A stretch of 51,599 bases of DNA from an uncultured Lachnospiraceae bacterium (lineage in GTDB: Bacteria; Bacillota; Clostridia; Lachnospirales; Lachnospiraceae), in NCBI GenBank assembly GCA_944380065.1, contig CALWGM010000079.1, positions 1-51,599 on the forward strand, read 5' to 3'. Under the pieces are notes generated by a model. That model made no database searches, was not told the DNA's origin, and was given only the letters and a program-made list of their open reading frames with translations. This document shows positions 44,227 through 51,599 of this stretch, in pieces; positions within the stretch are counted from its first letter, which is position 1, and each line of letters begins with the position of its first letter. The position numbers and the translations under genes are program-made.

Positions 44227-44927
44227 GAGATCCCTATGAGGTTCTGGGCGTGCCCCATGGAGCCACAGATGAAGAGATAAAGAAAGCATACCGGAAGCTG
44301 AGCCGCCAGTATCATCCGGATTCCAATGTAAACAGCGCGCACCCGGAGATTGCGGAGGAGAAATTCAAGGAGGTGCAGCAGGCTTACACACAGATCATGA
44401 AGGAAAAGCAGCAGGGCTATGCCGGCGGCTATCAGAACGGAAGCGCGCAGAACCGCAATCCCTATGGCCAGGGCGGATACAGTCAGGGCAGTTACGGCGG
44501 TCAGGGATACGGTCAGGGCGGCTACGGCGGTCAGGGATATGGTCAGGGCGGTTATTATACCAACGATTCAGCAGAAATGCGTGCTGCGGCAAATTATATT
44601 AACAATGGATATTTCCAGGAAGCTTTAAATATTCTGAACCGGATGCCGGCGAACCAGCGGAGTGCGCGCTGGTATTATTTTGCGGCGGCGGCAAACCAGG
44701 GAGCCGGCAACAATGTGCAGGCCATGGAGTACGCGAGACAGGCTGTGCAGATGGAGCCCAGCAACATGGAATACCGCCAGTTCCTGCAGAATCTGGAATT
44801 CGGGGGCACCTGGTATCAGAATATGGGTTCCGGGTACCAGCGTCCCTTTTCCGGGGCGACGGGCATGTGCCTGACCATGTGCTGTATTATGTCTATGTTT
44901 GGAGGCTGCTGTTTCCGCCCGTTCTGA
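44223..44927 (+). CDS. J-domain protein with Gly/Gln/Tyr repeats and TPR-like region
   Basis: 234 residues from GTG 44223 with GGAGGAAA upstream. The J domain (about 1-65) includes DPYEVLGV, the HPD in SRQYHPDSN and KEVQQAY, so it can stimulate a DnaK ATPase. A low-complexity zone (about 68-117) carries two exact [10 protein letters not shown] decamers. A TPR-like helical part (about 118-195; [34 protein letters not shown]) and a Cys-rich tail ([18 protein letters not shown]) follow. It probably brings Hsp70 to the DUF5685 partner or to the membrane, which is inference. Confidence 0.82.
   Translation: MRDPYEVLGVPHGATDEEIKKAYRKLSRQYHPDSNVNSAHPEIAEEKFKEVQQAYTQIMKEKQQGYAGGYQNGSAQNRNPYGQGGYSQGSYGGQGYGQGGYGGQGYGQGGYYTNDSAEMRAAANYINNGYFQEALNILNRMPANQRSARWYYFAAAANQGAGNNVQAMEYARQAVQMEPSNMEYRQFLQNLEFGGTWYQNMGSGYQRPFSGATGMCLTMCCIMSMFGGCCFRPF
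44493..44552 (+). repeat. 30-bp tandem repeat inside the J-domain gene
   Basis: Two consecutive 30-bp units (44493-44522 and 44523-44552) differ at two bases and encode [10 protein letters not shown] twice. Degenerate partial units lie just upstream. It is a likely site of repeat-number variation. Confidence 0.8.
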
Positions 44928-44981
44928 CGGATGCGGAGGACAGGAGAATCATACGGTCTTTGTTTTCACCATCAAAAACGT

Positions 44982-45033
44982 GGGGTTATCACATAAGGAA
45001 AATTGTCCCCCTATGTGATAACCCCTGTTTTTT
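44982..45033 (+). terminator. Bidirectional terminator between converging genes
   Basis: A perfect 14-bp inverted repeat, GGGGTTATCACATA (44982-44995) with TATGTGATAACCCC (45012-45025), is followed by TGTTTTTTA on the plus strand and by ACGTTTTTG on the minus strand. It serves the J-domain operon and the converging minus-strand Rpn remnant. Confidence 0.85.
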
Positions 45034-45063
45034 ATTTATATTTCAACATCTTAATGCGGCAGA

Positions 45064-45746
45064 TCAGTCTGACATTCTTGTTATTACCTGCCGGATATGT
45101 TCCTCTGTCTCTTCCAGCTCTGCGGCGATCTCGGCGATACTTTTATTTTTCGCAAGTTTTCTTTGAATCAATGTTTTAAGGAATTCTTCTTTACCCTGAG
45201 ATATGCCCTCTTTGATTCCAGAGCGCCGGCCTTTTTCGATTCCGGAGCGCATCCCTTCTTCCATGCCCGCTTTCCAGGCGGCCTCACGTTCCTGCCGCAT
45301 ATGTTTTTCCTGATCATATTCAAAGATACTCATTTCTTTCGCCTCCGCTCTGTGATTTTCCAGAAATTCTTTCAGAACATCTTCCCTGATACACTCCCGG
45401 ATGGCGCGGTCTACCGCTTCTTCCAGGGGCATCTCTTCGGTATACTGCCGGATTTTATCAGTGTAAACCGCATATTCCCGGAGCGTCCGGCATCCATTCC
45501 TGCCCGTTGTAGAAGACGACAAATTCCGGCGCGGGAATCTGTACTTTTGCTGTTCCATACAGATTCGCATCCTTTGTCATCCGCGAATACAGATGCGAGA
45601 TGTAAAGCAGGAATCGTTTTGGTGATGCAAAGAGACTTCTGCGTATGTGGCTTTCCTTCGCTGCCTGTAACTTTACGCTTATCTGCCAGGCTTCCGTTCT
45701 GCATCATATAGCTTTCAGACTTGTCTGTCAGCTCCTTCTGCCGCAT
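45064..45746 (-). pseudogene. Rpn-family (PD-(D/E)XK) nuclease/transposase-like gene, decayed
   Basis: Three pieces of one protein are spread over three frames. The N-terminus (from ATG 45746) reads MRQKELTDK. The middle, at about 45630-45484, reads LFASPKRFLLYISHLYSRM then VQIPAPEFVVFYNGQEWMPD. The C-terminus from about 45495 reads CRTLREYAVYTDKIRQYTEE, then MPLEEAVDRAIRECIRED, then a Gly/Lys/Glu repeat tail (GMEEGMRSGIEKGRRSG). Intact family members have an extra segment between the second and third pieces, so there is an internal deletion as well as frameshifts, and most of the catalytic N-terminal domain is gone. The C-terminal frame is still open for over 130 codons. A plus-strand frame across it (45097-45711) has no family features. 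Confidence 0.75.
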
Positions 45747-45918
45747 TTACAGGAATCTCTCTGCTGTTTCTGGGATAATCAAAGCATTGAGATTTCCGAA
45801 ATGTATCAAAATATAAGATGCGTCCGGGACCGCTTTTGACTCAGATAAGATGGAAAGATCATGCTTTTCCTATATACCATAGCACATCTGTTCCCAAAAA
45901 GCCAGAACGAATTTCTGC
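45747..45918. other. Intergenic stretch without recognised features
   Basis: Between the decayed Rpn gene and the helicase promoter I see no coding frame, hairpin or repeat of note. It may hold the unrecognisable start of the Rpn gene on the minus strand. Confidence 0.4.
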
Positions 45919-45946
45919 TTGAAAAAAATATGGAAATTTGTATACT
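45919..45946 (+). promoter_or_regulatory. Promoter of the nuclease-helicase gene
   Basis: TTGAAA (45919-45924), a 16-bp spacer and TATACT (45941-45946), about 105 bp before ATG 46052. Confidence 0.6.
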
Positions 45947-46051
45947 TAGGAATAGATTGACGGCTGCGGACGAAAGAGGAAGCGGCAGGTTACGGAAAGC
46001 GGCAATGGAAGCGGGAAATAGAGCGGGACACAGGGCAAATCAGGAGCGGTT

Positions 46052-48628
46052 ATGGGGGAAGATTTTCTGTCAGAGGGACAATTCAATATTGAGGTTGTGG
46101 AGAAAGAGAAGATCCGCATTTCTGTCCGCAACTTAGTGGAATTTGTGTTTCGGTCGGGCGATATTGACAACCGTGTGGGAAAGGGCGTTCAGAAGGAAGC
46201 TATGCAGCAGGGGAGCCGGATGCACCGGAAGATCCAGAAAACCATGGGTGCGGAGTACCGGGCGGAGGTGCCGCTGAAACATGAGATGATCATGGGATAT
46301 TATATGCTCTCTGTGGAGGGGCGGGCAGACGGGATTTTCTGGCGCTGCCAGACCGCAAAGAAGACGGAAGAAGGTTTTTCCGGCGGAATTTCGGTTTCGG
46401 ATTCCGGCGGGGAGATTTTGACAGGGAAGGGGCGTTATCCGGAGCGGGATACTTCCGGGAAGTCTGAACTTTCAGATTTTGGAGACCTGGAAGAACCTGA
46501 TACCGAACAGATCTTTTTCATTGATGAAATCAAGTGTATGTACACGGATGTAACCAGGTTTGAAGCGCCGTTTCCGGTACACCTGGCGCAGGCGAAATGC
46601 TACGCTTATATTTTCGCCCTTCAGAATGGACGGAAGCAGATGGGCGTTCAGATTACCTACTGCGATCTGGATACCGAGGCGGTAAAACGGTTTGAAGAGC
46701 TGTATTCTTTCGGGGAGCTGAGCCGGTGGTTTAATGAGATGATTGCTTCCTACCGGAAATGGACTGATTTTCAGTATGAGTGGAATCTGATTCGCCGGGA
46801 TTCCATCAAACCGCTGGAATTTCCTTTCCCTTACCGGGAAGGGCAGCGGAAGCTGGTGGCGGATGTATACCGCACCATGATCCGGAAAAAAATACTGTTT
46901 TTGCAGGCGCCCACCGGAACAGGAAAGACCATCGCCACGGTTTTTCCGGCGGTGAAAGCGGTGGGGGAAGGGCTGGCGGACAAGATTTTCTACCTGACAG
47001 CAAAAACGATCACCCGGACGGTGGCGAAGGAAGCGTTTGACCTGCTGAAATCCTGTGGGTATCAGGGAAAAGTATTGACGATTACGGCGAAGGAAAAGCT
47101 CTGCCCCTGCGAGGAGATGGACTGCAATCCGGTGCACTGCCCCTGTGCGAAGGGACATTACGACCGGGTAAACGATGCGGTGTATGAGCTGATCACCACA
47201 GAGCATGATTTTACCAGGGAGACGCTGCTGGCGCAGGCGGAAAAATACCAGGTTTGCCCCTTTGAGATGGCGCTGGATGTGTCCCTGTGGTCGGATGTGG
47301 TCATCTGCGATTACAATTATGTGTTTGACCCCAATGTGTATCTGAAGCGCTTTTTTGCGGAGGGAGAAAAGGGGGATTATCTGTTTTTAGTGGATGAGGC
47401 CCACAACCTGGTAGACCGGGGGCGGGAGATGTACAGCGCCCTGCTGGTGAAAGAGGATTTCCTGCGGATGAAGAAAATCATGAAAAATTACAGCAGGAAG
47501 ATGACCTCTATCCTGGAGAAATGCAATAAGCAGATGCTGGAGTGGAAGCGGGAGTGCGAATCCTTTGTCGTTTATGAGAGTATCGGGAATTTTGCCTTTT
47601 CCCTGATGCGTCTGATGTCCCTGATGGATGAGTTTCTGCAGAAGCGGGTGGATTTCCCGGAGCGGAAGGAAATCTCGGATTTTTATCTGAACCTGCGGCA
47701 TTTTATGAATATGTTTGAGCGTATGGACGAGAACTATATGCTGTACGGGGATTTTGACGGGGAGGAGCGCTTTTGTCTCCATCTTTACTGTGTGAACCCG
47801 GCGGCAAATCTGCAGGAGTGCCTGGACAGGGGGCGCAGCGCGGTATTTTTCTCCGCCACGCTTCTGCCGGTGCAGTATTATAAAAGCCTGCTCAGTTCCC
47901 GCACAGACAACTATGCTGTTTATGCGGAGTCTGTGTTTGAAAAACGGCAGAGGCTTCTGTTTGCGGCGGGAGATGTGAGCAGTCTGTATACCAGACGAAA
48001 TCTGACAGAATTTCAGCGGATTGCCGCGTATATCCGGGTGACGGCGGAGGCAAAAAAGGGAAACTATATTGTGTTTTTCCCATCCTACCGTTTTATGGAG
48101 GATGTGTATGAACAGTTCCTGGCGATGAAGCCGGAGGAGATGGAGTGTATCATCCAGGGCAGCAATATGCGGGAGACGGAGAGGGAAGCCTTTATGGAGG
48201 AATTTTCTGCGGCGCGGGAACGGACGCTGGTGGCCTTCTGCGTGCTGGGCGGTATTTTCTCAGAGGGAATTGATTTAAAGCACGAGCAGCTGATCGGCGT
48301 GCTGATCGTGGGGACAGGGCTTCCCCAGATCTGCAGCCAGCGGGAGGTGCTGAAGTCCTTTTATGACGCCGGGGAGAAGCGGGAAGGCTTTGCCTACGCC
48401 TATCAGTATCCGGGGATGAATAAGGTGCTGCAGGCGGCGGGCAGGGTGATCCGCACGGCCACGGACTGCGGCGTGATCGGGCTTTTAGACGAGCGGTTTT
48501 TGCGGCGTGACTACCGGGGGCTGTTTCCCAGGGAGTGGGACGACTGCCGGGTATGCAGCTTAAAGACGCTGCCGGGGATGCTGGAAAGCTTCTGGAAAAC
48601 TGCCCGGCCGGAGCGGAAGGTTATCTGA
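46052..48628 (+). CDS. RecB-type nuclease fused to XPD/DinG-family Fe-S helicase
   Basis: 858 residues with CAGGAG upstream. Residues about 20-230 form a PD-(D/E)XK nuclease of the RecB/Cas4 sort, with H58 (GSRMH), D93 (GRADGIF), E159-x-K161 (IDEIK) and the QxxxY motif (QAKCYAY). From about 270 comes a superfamily 2 DinG/XPD helicase: Walker A APTGTGKT, the iron-sulfur cysteine region CPCEEMDCNPVHCPC then CPFEMAL, VDEAHN, VFFSATL, and a C-terminal half with FFPSYRFMEDVY, GIFSEGIDL and QAAGRVIRT. Nuclease and helicase residues all look intact. It probably unwinds 5'-to-3' and trims DNA or D-loops in repair; its specific role is unknown. No partner genes lie next to it. Confidence 0.85.
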   Translation: MGEDFLSEGQFNIEVVEKEKIRISVRNLVEFVFRSGDIDNRVGKGVQKEAMQQGSRMHRKIQKTMGAEYRAEVPLKHEMIMGYYMLSVEGRADGIFWRCQTAKKTEEGFSGGISVSDSGGEILTGKGRYPERDTSGKSELSDFGDLEEPDTEQIFFIDEIKCMYTDVTRFEAPFPVHLAQAKCYAYIFALQNGRKQMGVQITYCDLDTEAVKRFEELYSFGELSRWFNEMIASYRKWTDFQYEWNLIRRDSIKPLEFPFPYREGQRKLVADVYRTMIRKKILFLQAPTGTGKTIATVFPAVKAVGEGLADKIFYLTAKTITRTVAKEAFDLLKSCGYQGKVLTITAKEKLCPCEEMDCNPVHCPCAKGHYDRVNDAVYELITTEHDFTRETLLAQAEKYQVCPFEMALDVSLWSDVVICDYNYVFDPNVYLKRFFAEGEKGDYLFLVDEAHNLVDRGREMYSALLVKEDFLRMKKIMKNYSRKMTSILEKCNKQMLEWKRECESFVVYESIGNFAFSLMRLMSLMDEFLQKRVDFPERKEISDFYLNLRHFMNMFERMDENYMLYGDFDGEERFCLHLYCVNPAANLQECLDRGRSAVFFSATLLPVQYYKSLLSSRTDNYAVYAESVFEKRQRLLFAAGDVSSLYTRRNLTEFQRIAAYIRVTAEAKKGNYIVFFPSYRFMEDVYEQFLAMKPEEMECIIQGSNMRETEREAFMEEFSAARERTLVAFCVLGGIFSEGIDLKHEQLIGVLIVGTGLPQICSQREVLKSFYDAGEKREGFAYAYQYPGMNKVLQAAGRVIRTATDCGVIGLLDERFLRRDYRGLFPREWDDCRVCSLKTLPGMLESFWKTARPERKVI

Positions 48629-48681
48629 TGTCGGATCTGATGAGGCTGTACGAATAAAAATTTAAGACGAGGAGAAACGGG

Positions 48682-50673
48682 ATGATTCAGAAATATGTAT
48701 TTGGAACACCTTTTGAGACAGAGGCAGTGACAGCCCGGATCCCGGAGACGCCGGGACGGCCTGCTTACGGGAAAATCGGGACAGAAGGAGGATTCTCTTT
48801 TGAGATGCCTCTGGGAAAAGAGGATATTGTCTATGGACTGGGAGAAAATGTCCGGGGGATCAATAAACGGGGGTATCTCTATATAAGCAATGCCAGCGAC
48901 GATCCTTATCACACGGAGGATAAGAGTTCTCTTTACGCGGCGCACAACTTCCTGATTGTGGACGGAAAGCGGAAGGTGGGATTTTTCTTTGACTATCCGG
49001 GTGTGATCCGGTTTGATGTGGGATATATGGATCCGGATGTACTGACGGTTTCCGGCAGGGAAGCGGATCTTACGCTCTATGTGATGGAGGGAGCAACGGC
49101 TTATGAGATCGTGAAGGAGTTCCGGAAAATCATCGGCCGCAGCTACATTCCGCCGAAGTTTGCCTTTGGTTTCGGGCAGAGCCGCTGGGGGTATAAGAGC
49201 CAGGAGGATTTCTTCGCAGTTGCCGATGGTTACAGGAAGAACCGTCTGCCGCTGGATATGATTTATATGGATATTGATTACATGCAGGATTATAAGGATT
49301 TCACGTTTAACAGGGAACATTTTTCTGATTTCCCGGAGTTTGTGAAAAAGATGAGGGAGCGCCATATCCGTGTGATCCCGATCATCGACGGCGGGGTGAA
49401 GATCGAGGAGGGGTATCCTGTCTATGAGGAAGGCGTGAAAAACAATTATTTCTGCAAACGGGCGGACGGCAGTGATTTTGTGGCGGCGGTCTGGCCGGGG
49501 TATACCCATTTCCCGGATTTCCTGAATCCGGCGGCCAGACGCTGGTTCGGTCGCTGTTACCAGACGCTGACGGACGCCGGGGTGGAGGGATTCTGGAACG
49601 ATATGAATGAGCCTTCGATTTTTTACTCAAAGGAAGGGGCAGACCGCTGCCGGAGGGCGATGGAGAAGTATCTGTCCACCTCCGAGGAAGAATATTCCAT
49701 CATGGAGGTACAGAAGGAACTGAATGCTCTGGCGAACGATCCGCGGGATTACGCGAATTTTTATCACAATGTGGACGGGAAAATGGTCTGCCATGAGAAG
49801 GTGCACAACCTGTTCGGATACTATATGACCCGGGCGGCCGGGGAGGCGATGGAGGAGTTAGAGCCGGAGCGGCGGATCCTGTTTTTCTCCCGTTCCTCCT
49901 ATATCGGCATGCACCGGTATGGCGGAGTCTGGACGGGTGATAATGCGTCCTGGTGGTCGCATTTGCTGCTGAACCTGAAAATGCTGCCGTCTCTGAATAT
50001 GTGCGGATTTTTGTATATCGGCGCGGATCTGGGAGGCTTTAACAACAATACGACCCGGGATCTGCTGCTGCGCTGGCTGGCGCTGGGAGTTTTTACGCCG
50101 CTGATGCGCAATCATACGGCAGCGGGGACAAGGGCGCAGGAATGCTGCCAGTTCGGGGATACGGAGGATTTCCGGCATGTGCTGGAGGTGCGTTACCGGC
50201 TGCTGCCGTACATTTACAGTGAGTATATGAAAGCGGCGCTGACGGACGATCTGTATTTTAAGCCGCTGTCCTTTGTGTATCCGGAGGATGGTTTCGCGCC
50301 GCAGGCGGAGGATCAGCTGATAATCGGCAATGAGATCATGATCGCGCCTGTGTATACCCAGAACGCCCGGGGGCGTTATGTCTATCTGCCGGAGGAGATG
50401 AAGTTCGTGAAATTCCTGCCAGATGGAAGCATTTCGGAGGAGATCCTGTCAGCCGGGCATCATTATGTGGAGATCGCCCTGAACGAGGTGCCGCTGTTTA
50501 TCCGAAAGGGGCGCTGCATTCCGGTGGCGGATCCGGCGGAATATGTGGAGGCTGTAAATCCGGACACCATCCGGTGTATCGGGTATACGGGAGGCACCTA
50601 TGAGCTTTATGATGACGACGGGGTTTCCAGGGAGTATGATCTGGAAACACATGTCAGGGTGATCGGGATGTAA
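48682..50673 (+). CDS. GH31 alpha-glucosidase
   Basis: 663 residues with GAGGAGAAACGG upstream and no signal peptide. GH31 catalytic nucleophile D307 in FWNDMNEP, acid/base D420 in WTGDNASWW, plus W169 in FGQSRWGY and DMIYMDIDYMQDYKDF. Length and numbering of these residues coincide with the Blautia (Ruminococcus) obeum alpha-glucosidase that favours isomaltose; by that analogy this enzyme should cut alpha-1,6 and alpha-1,4 glucosides inside the cell. It stands 53 bp after the helicase gene with no clear promoter of its own and no transporter nearby. Confidence 0.93.
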   Translation: MIQKYVFGTPFETEAVTARIPETPGRPAYGKIGTEGGFSFEMPLGKEDIVYGLGENVRGINKRGYLYISNASDDPYHTEDKSSLYAAHNFLIVDGKRKVGFFFDYPGVIRFDVGYMDPDVLTVSGREADLTLYVMEGATAYEIVKEFRKIIGRSYIPPKFAFGFGQSRWGYKSQEDFFAVADGYRKNRLPLDMIYMDIDYMQDYKDFTFNREHFSDFPEFVKKMRERHIRVIPIIDGGVKIEEGYPVYEEGVKNNYFCKRADGSDFVAAVWPGYTHFPDFLNPAARRWFGRCYQTLTDAGVEGFWNDMNEPSIFYSKEGADRCRRAMEKYLSTSEEEYSIMEVQKELNALANDPRDYANFYHNVDGKMVCHEKVHNLFGYYMTRAAGEAMEELEPERRILFFSRSSYIGMHRYGGVWTGDNASWWSHLLLNLKMLPSLNMCGFLYIGADLGGFNNNTTRDLLLRWLALGVFTPLMRNHTAAGTRAQECCQFGDTEDFRHVLEVRYRLLPYIYSEYMKAALTDDLYFKPLSFVYPEDGFAPQAEDQLIIGNEIMIAPVYTQNARGRYVYLPEEMKFVKFLPDGSISEEILSAGHHYVEIALNEVPLFIRKGRCIPVADPAEYVEAVNPDTIRCIGYTGGTYELYDDDGVSREYDLETHVRVIGM

Positions 50674-50694
50674 CAGAGTCTGAAGAACATACAT

Positions 50695-50724
50695 CGTTAC
50701 TGTGAACGGAGTGAGCAGTAACGG
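50695..50724 (+). repeat. Short intergenic palindromic element
   Basis: CGTTACTG (50695-50702) pairs with CAGTAACG (50716-50723) around TGAACGGAGTGAG. It is the best-conserved copy of the element also seen at 43304 and, weakly, at 11153. It lies 22 bp after the GH31 stop. The rest of 50725-50912 is AT-rich with no clear feature. Confidence 0.55.
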
Positions 50725-50912
50725 TTTCCAGTCACTGTCAGGTAACTGAGGGAAGCTGACTTGAAATACGCAAAGAAACATGTTAGCATAGAAAAAAGTT
50801 AATTGATTTAAATTATTCACGGCAGTGTAATCACATATAAAAATTGTCGTGATAGTTTCAGCAACCACTATGAGTGATTATATCTGACTGTAGAGTATTA
50901 CTTTTTCAGGTA

Positions 50913-51364
50913 ATGGACAGTATTGCAAACGCTGTTTCTGATGCTTGTGAACCACAGATTGTGCCAGATATTGACCCTATACGATAAATGACAAGACGAT
51001 TATTGTTGTTACTGTTTTGCCGGAACCGGAATTCATTGAAATGCCGGAATCTTTTCGGGTTAATCTATTTCGACAGCCATTCATAACAGATGACCGGAAA
51101 AATAATACTGAAATTGATGATCCAAAGAATATGTCGGTGAATGTCGGAGAAAATGTCGGAGATGTCGGAGAAGGTGTCGGAGATATTAAAACAGGTATTT
51201 TGAAACTGATCTCCGATAATAATAAAATTTCTGCTTCCAGAATTTCCAAAAAGATGTCCGTAGCGCAAAGGACAGTGGAGAGATATATGAAAGAACTTCG
51301 AGAAGAAAAAAAACTAATCAGACATGGCTCTGCAAGAGGTGGGTATTGGGAAGTAAAAATGTGA
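50913..51364 (+). pseudogene. AlbA_2-domain ATP-binding regulator, internally deleted remnant
   Basis: A first frame from ATG 50913 to the stop at 50985-50987 reads MDSIANAVSDACEPQIVPDI, matching the AlbA_2 domain. One frame over, from 50990, DKTIIVVTV finishes that domain and runs straight into LPEPEFIEMPESFRVNLFR, which in full-length relatives lies some 200 residues later. The intact end includes a VGENVGDVGEGVGD linker and a winged helix (ISASRISKKMSVAQRTVER, GSARGGYWEV). So the central part is deleted, an N-terminal frameshift is present, and the start of the gene is unrecognisable. The remaining C-terminal frame might still be translated from TTG 51017. Confidence 0.7.
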
Positions 51365-51477
51365 ATCCAGATTTTAAACCAGGAAGATTTTATTGTGGGA
51401 TTCTGACTTATTGTGAACGGCTTTGAGCTTAAGAAGGGAGTACTCTTCCTTGTATTTTAGTATTTTTTTTGTAGTTC

Positions 51478-51506
51478 TTGACAAAAGGGAAAAATCATAT
51501 TATTGT
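51478..51506 (+). promoter_or_regulatory. Strong promoter near the right edge
   Basis: A perfect TTGACA (51478-51483), a 17-bp spacer and TATTGT (51501-51506). The stretch 51365-51477 before it holds only a weak palindrome with a T-rich tail (51433-51470). Confidence 0.65.
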
Positions 51507-51512
51507 AATTAG

Positions 51513-51580
51513 CAGAGTGAGACAGAAGTCACACGAAGGGGTACACCACCGCGGGTGTAGTTCTTTGTGTGGCTTTTTTA
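51513..51580 (+). ncRNA. Candidate short leader or small RNA ending in a strong terminator
   Basis: From the expected start at about 51513, a transcript of only about 65-70 nt would end at a hairpin of about 20 bp: 51528-51547 (GTCACACGAAGG...ACACC) with 51554-51573 (GGTGTAGTTC...GTGTGGC), with wobbles and one mismatch, followed by TTTTTTATTG. It could be an attenuated leader of a gene beyond the window or a stand-alone small RNA. No known riboswitch or T-box motif is recognised. Confidence 0.45.
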
Positions 51581-51599
51581 TTGTGTCAGATCATTCAGA

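Noticed and set aside
44493-44552. Possible CRISPR-like repeat
   Set aside because: The units are directly adjacent without spacers and encode in-frame protein repeats.
45097-45711. Plus-strand open frame of 204 codons
   Set aside because: It mirrors the Rpn remnant on the other strand; the composition (Phe/Leu/Ser/Pro rich) is typical of an antisense shadow and no ribosome-binding site is seen.
51528-51577. T-box or known riboswitch at the right edge
   Set aside because: No T-box consensus, specifier-loop arrangement or familiar aptamer core could be recognised; only a long terminator hairpin is visible.

Overview
The window looks like a chromosomal segment of a Lachnospiraceae-type Clostridium (Clostridium cluster XIVa). 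It is moderately GC-rich and has Gram-positive Shine-Dalgarno sites and AT-rich sigma-A promoters. Housekeeping genes follow Firmicute order (priA-def-fmt-rsmB-rlmN-stp-prkC-rsgA-rpe-thiN and dgt-dnaG-rpoD-trmK). A GH31 alpha-glucosidase has the length and catalytic residue numbering of the Blautia (Ruminococcus) obeum enzyme. There is no plasmid, phage or CRISPR content. Apart from one flavoprotein, one edge-truncated regulator, one small-RNA candidate and one pseudogene, everything reads on the + strand.

Layout. 1-7115: a sugar-utilisation locus with a divergent PocR/AraC-type regulator (cut by the window edge), a cytoplasmic GH2 glycosidase, a fucose/arabinose-isomerase-like protein, an FGGY kinase and a class II aldolase, closed by a terminator. 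7182-11122: a HEAT-repeat/RNA-methyltransferase fusion, a CapA-like lipoprotein, a zinc-ribbon membrane protein and apt. 11321-24118: greA, then the conserved translation, ribosome-assembly and Ser/Thr-kinase cluster. 24131-26605: cobU, cobS, a degenerate CobU-like gene and a diverged prephenate-dehydratase-like gene. 26669-28408: tRNA-Val(UAC), tRNA-Met, tmRNA, a compact sense/antisense small-gene locus, a small membrane protein and tRNA-Val(CAC). 28462-29463 (-): an iron-sulfur flavoprotein with its own strong promoter and terminator.

29831-34723: an aminotransferase, an OmpR-type two-component pair and an isolated hisH-hisF pair. 34776-42218: ung, dgt, dnaG, rpoD, trmK and a TGS-domain nucleoside kinase. 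42277-42641: RNase P RNA. 42823-44927: an operon-like trio of zinc-ribbon membrane protein, DUF5685-type protein with two Asp-rich motifs, and J-domain protein. 45064-45746 (-): a decayed Rpn-family nuclease gene. 46052-48628: a RecB-type nuclease fused to an XPD/DinG-type iron-sulfur helicase. 48682-50673: GH31 alpha-glucosidase. 50913-51364: wreckage of an AlbA_2-domain regulator. The window ends with a promoter and a strong hairpin terminator forming a very short transcription unit.

The points most worth a second look are: the 27.4-27.6 kb locus, where a minus-strand promoter and terminator exactly bracket a 20-codon plus-strand gene with an excellent ribosome-binding site; the zinc-ribbon/DUF5685/J-domain cassette; the sugar locus, whose aldolase has an altered phosphate-binding loop; the CobU-like and PheA-like diverged paralogues side by side; and the short transcript at the right edge. 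All family assignments come from reading motifs by eye; no database search was run.
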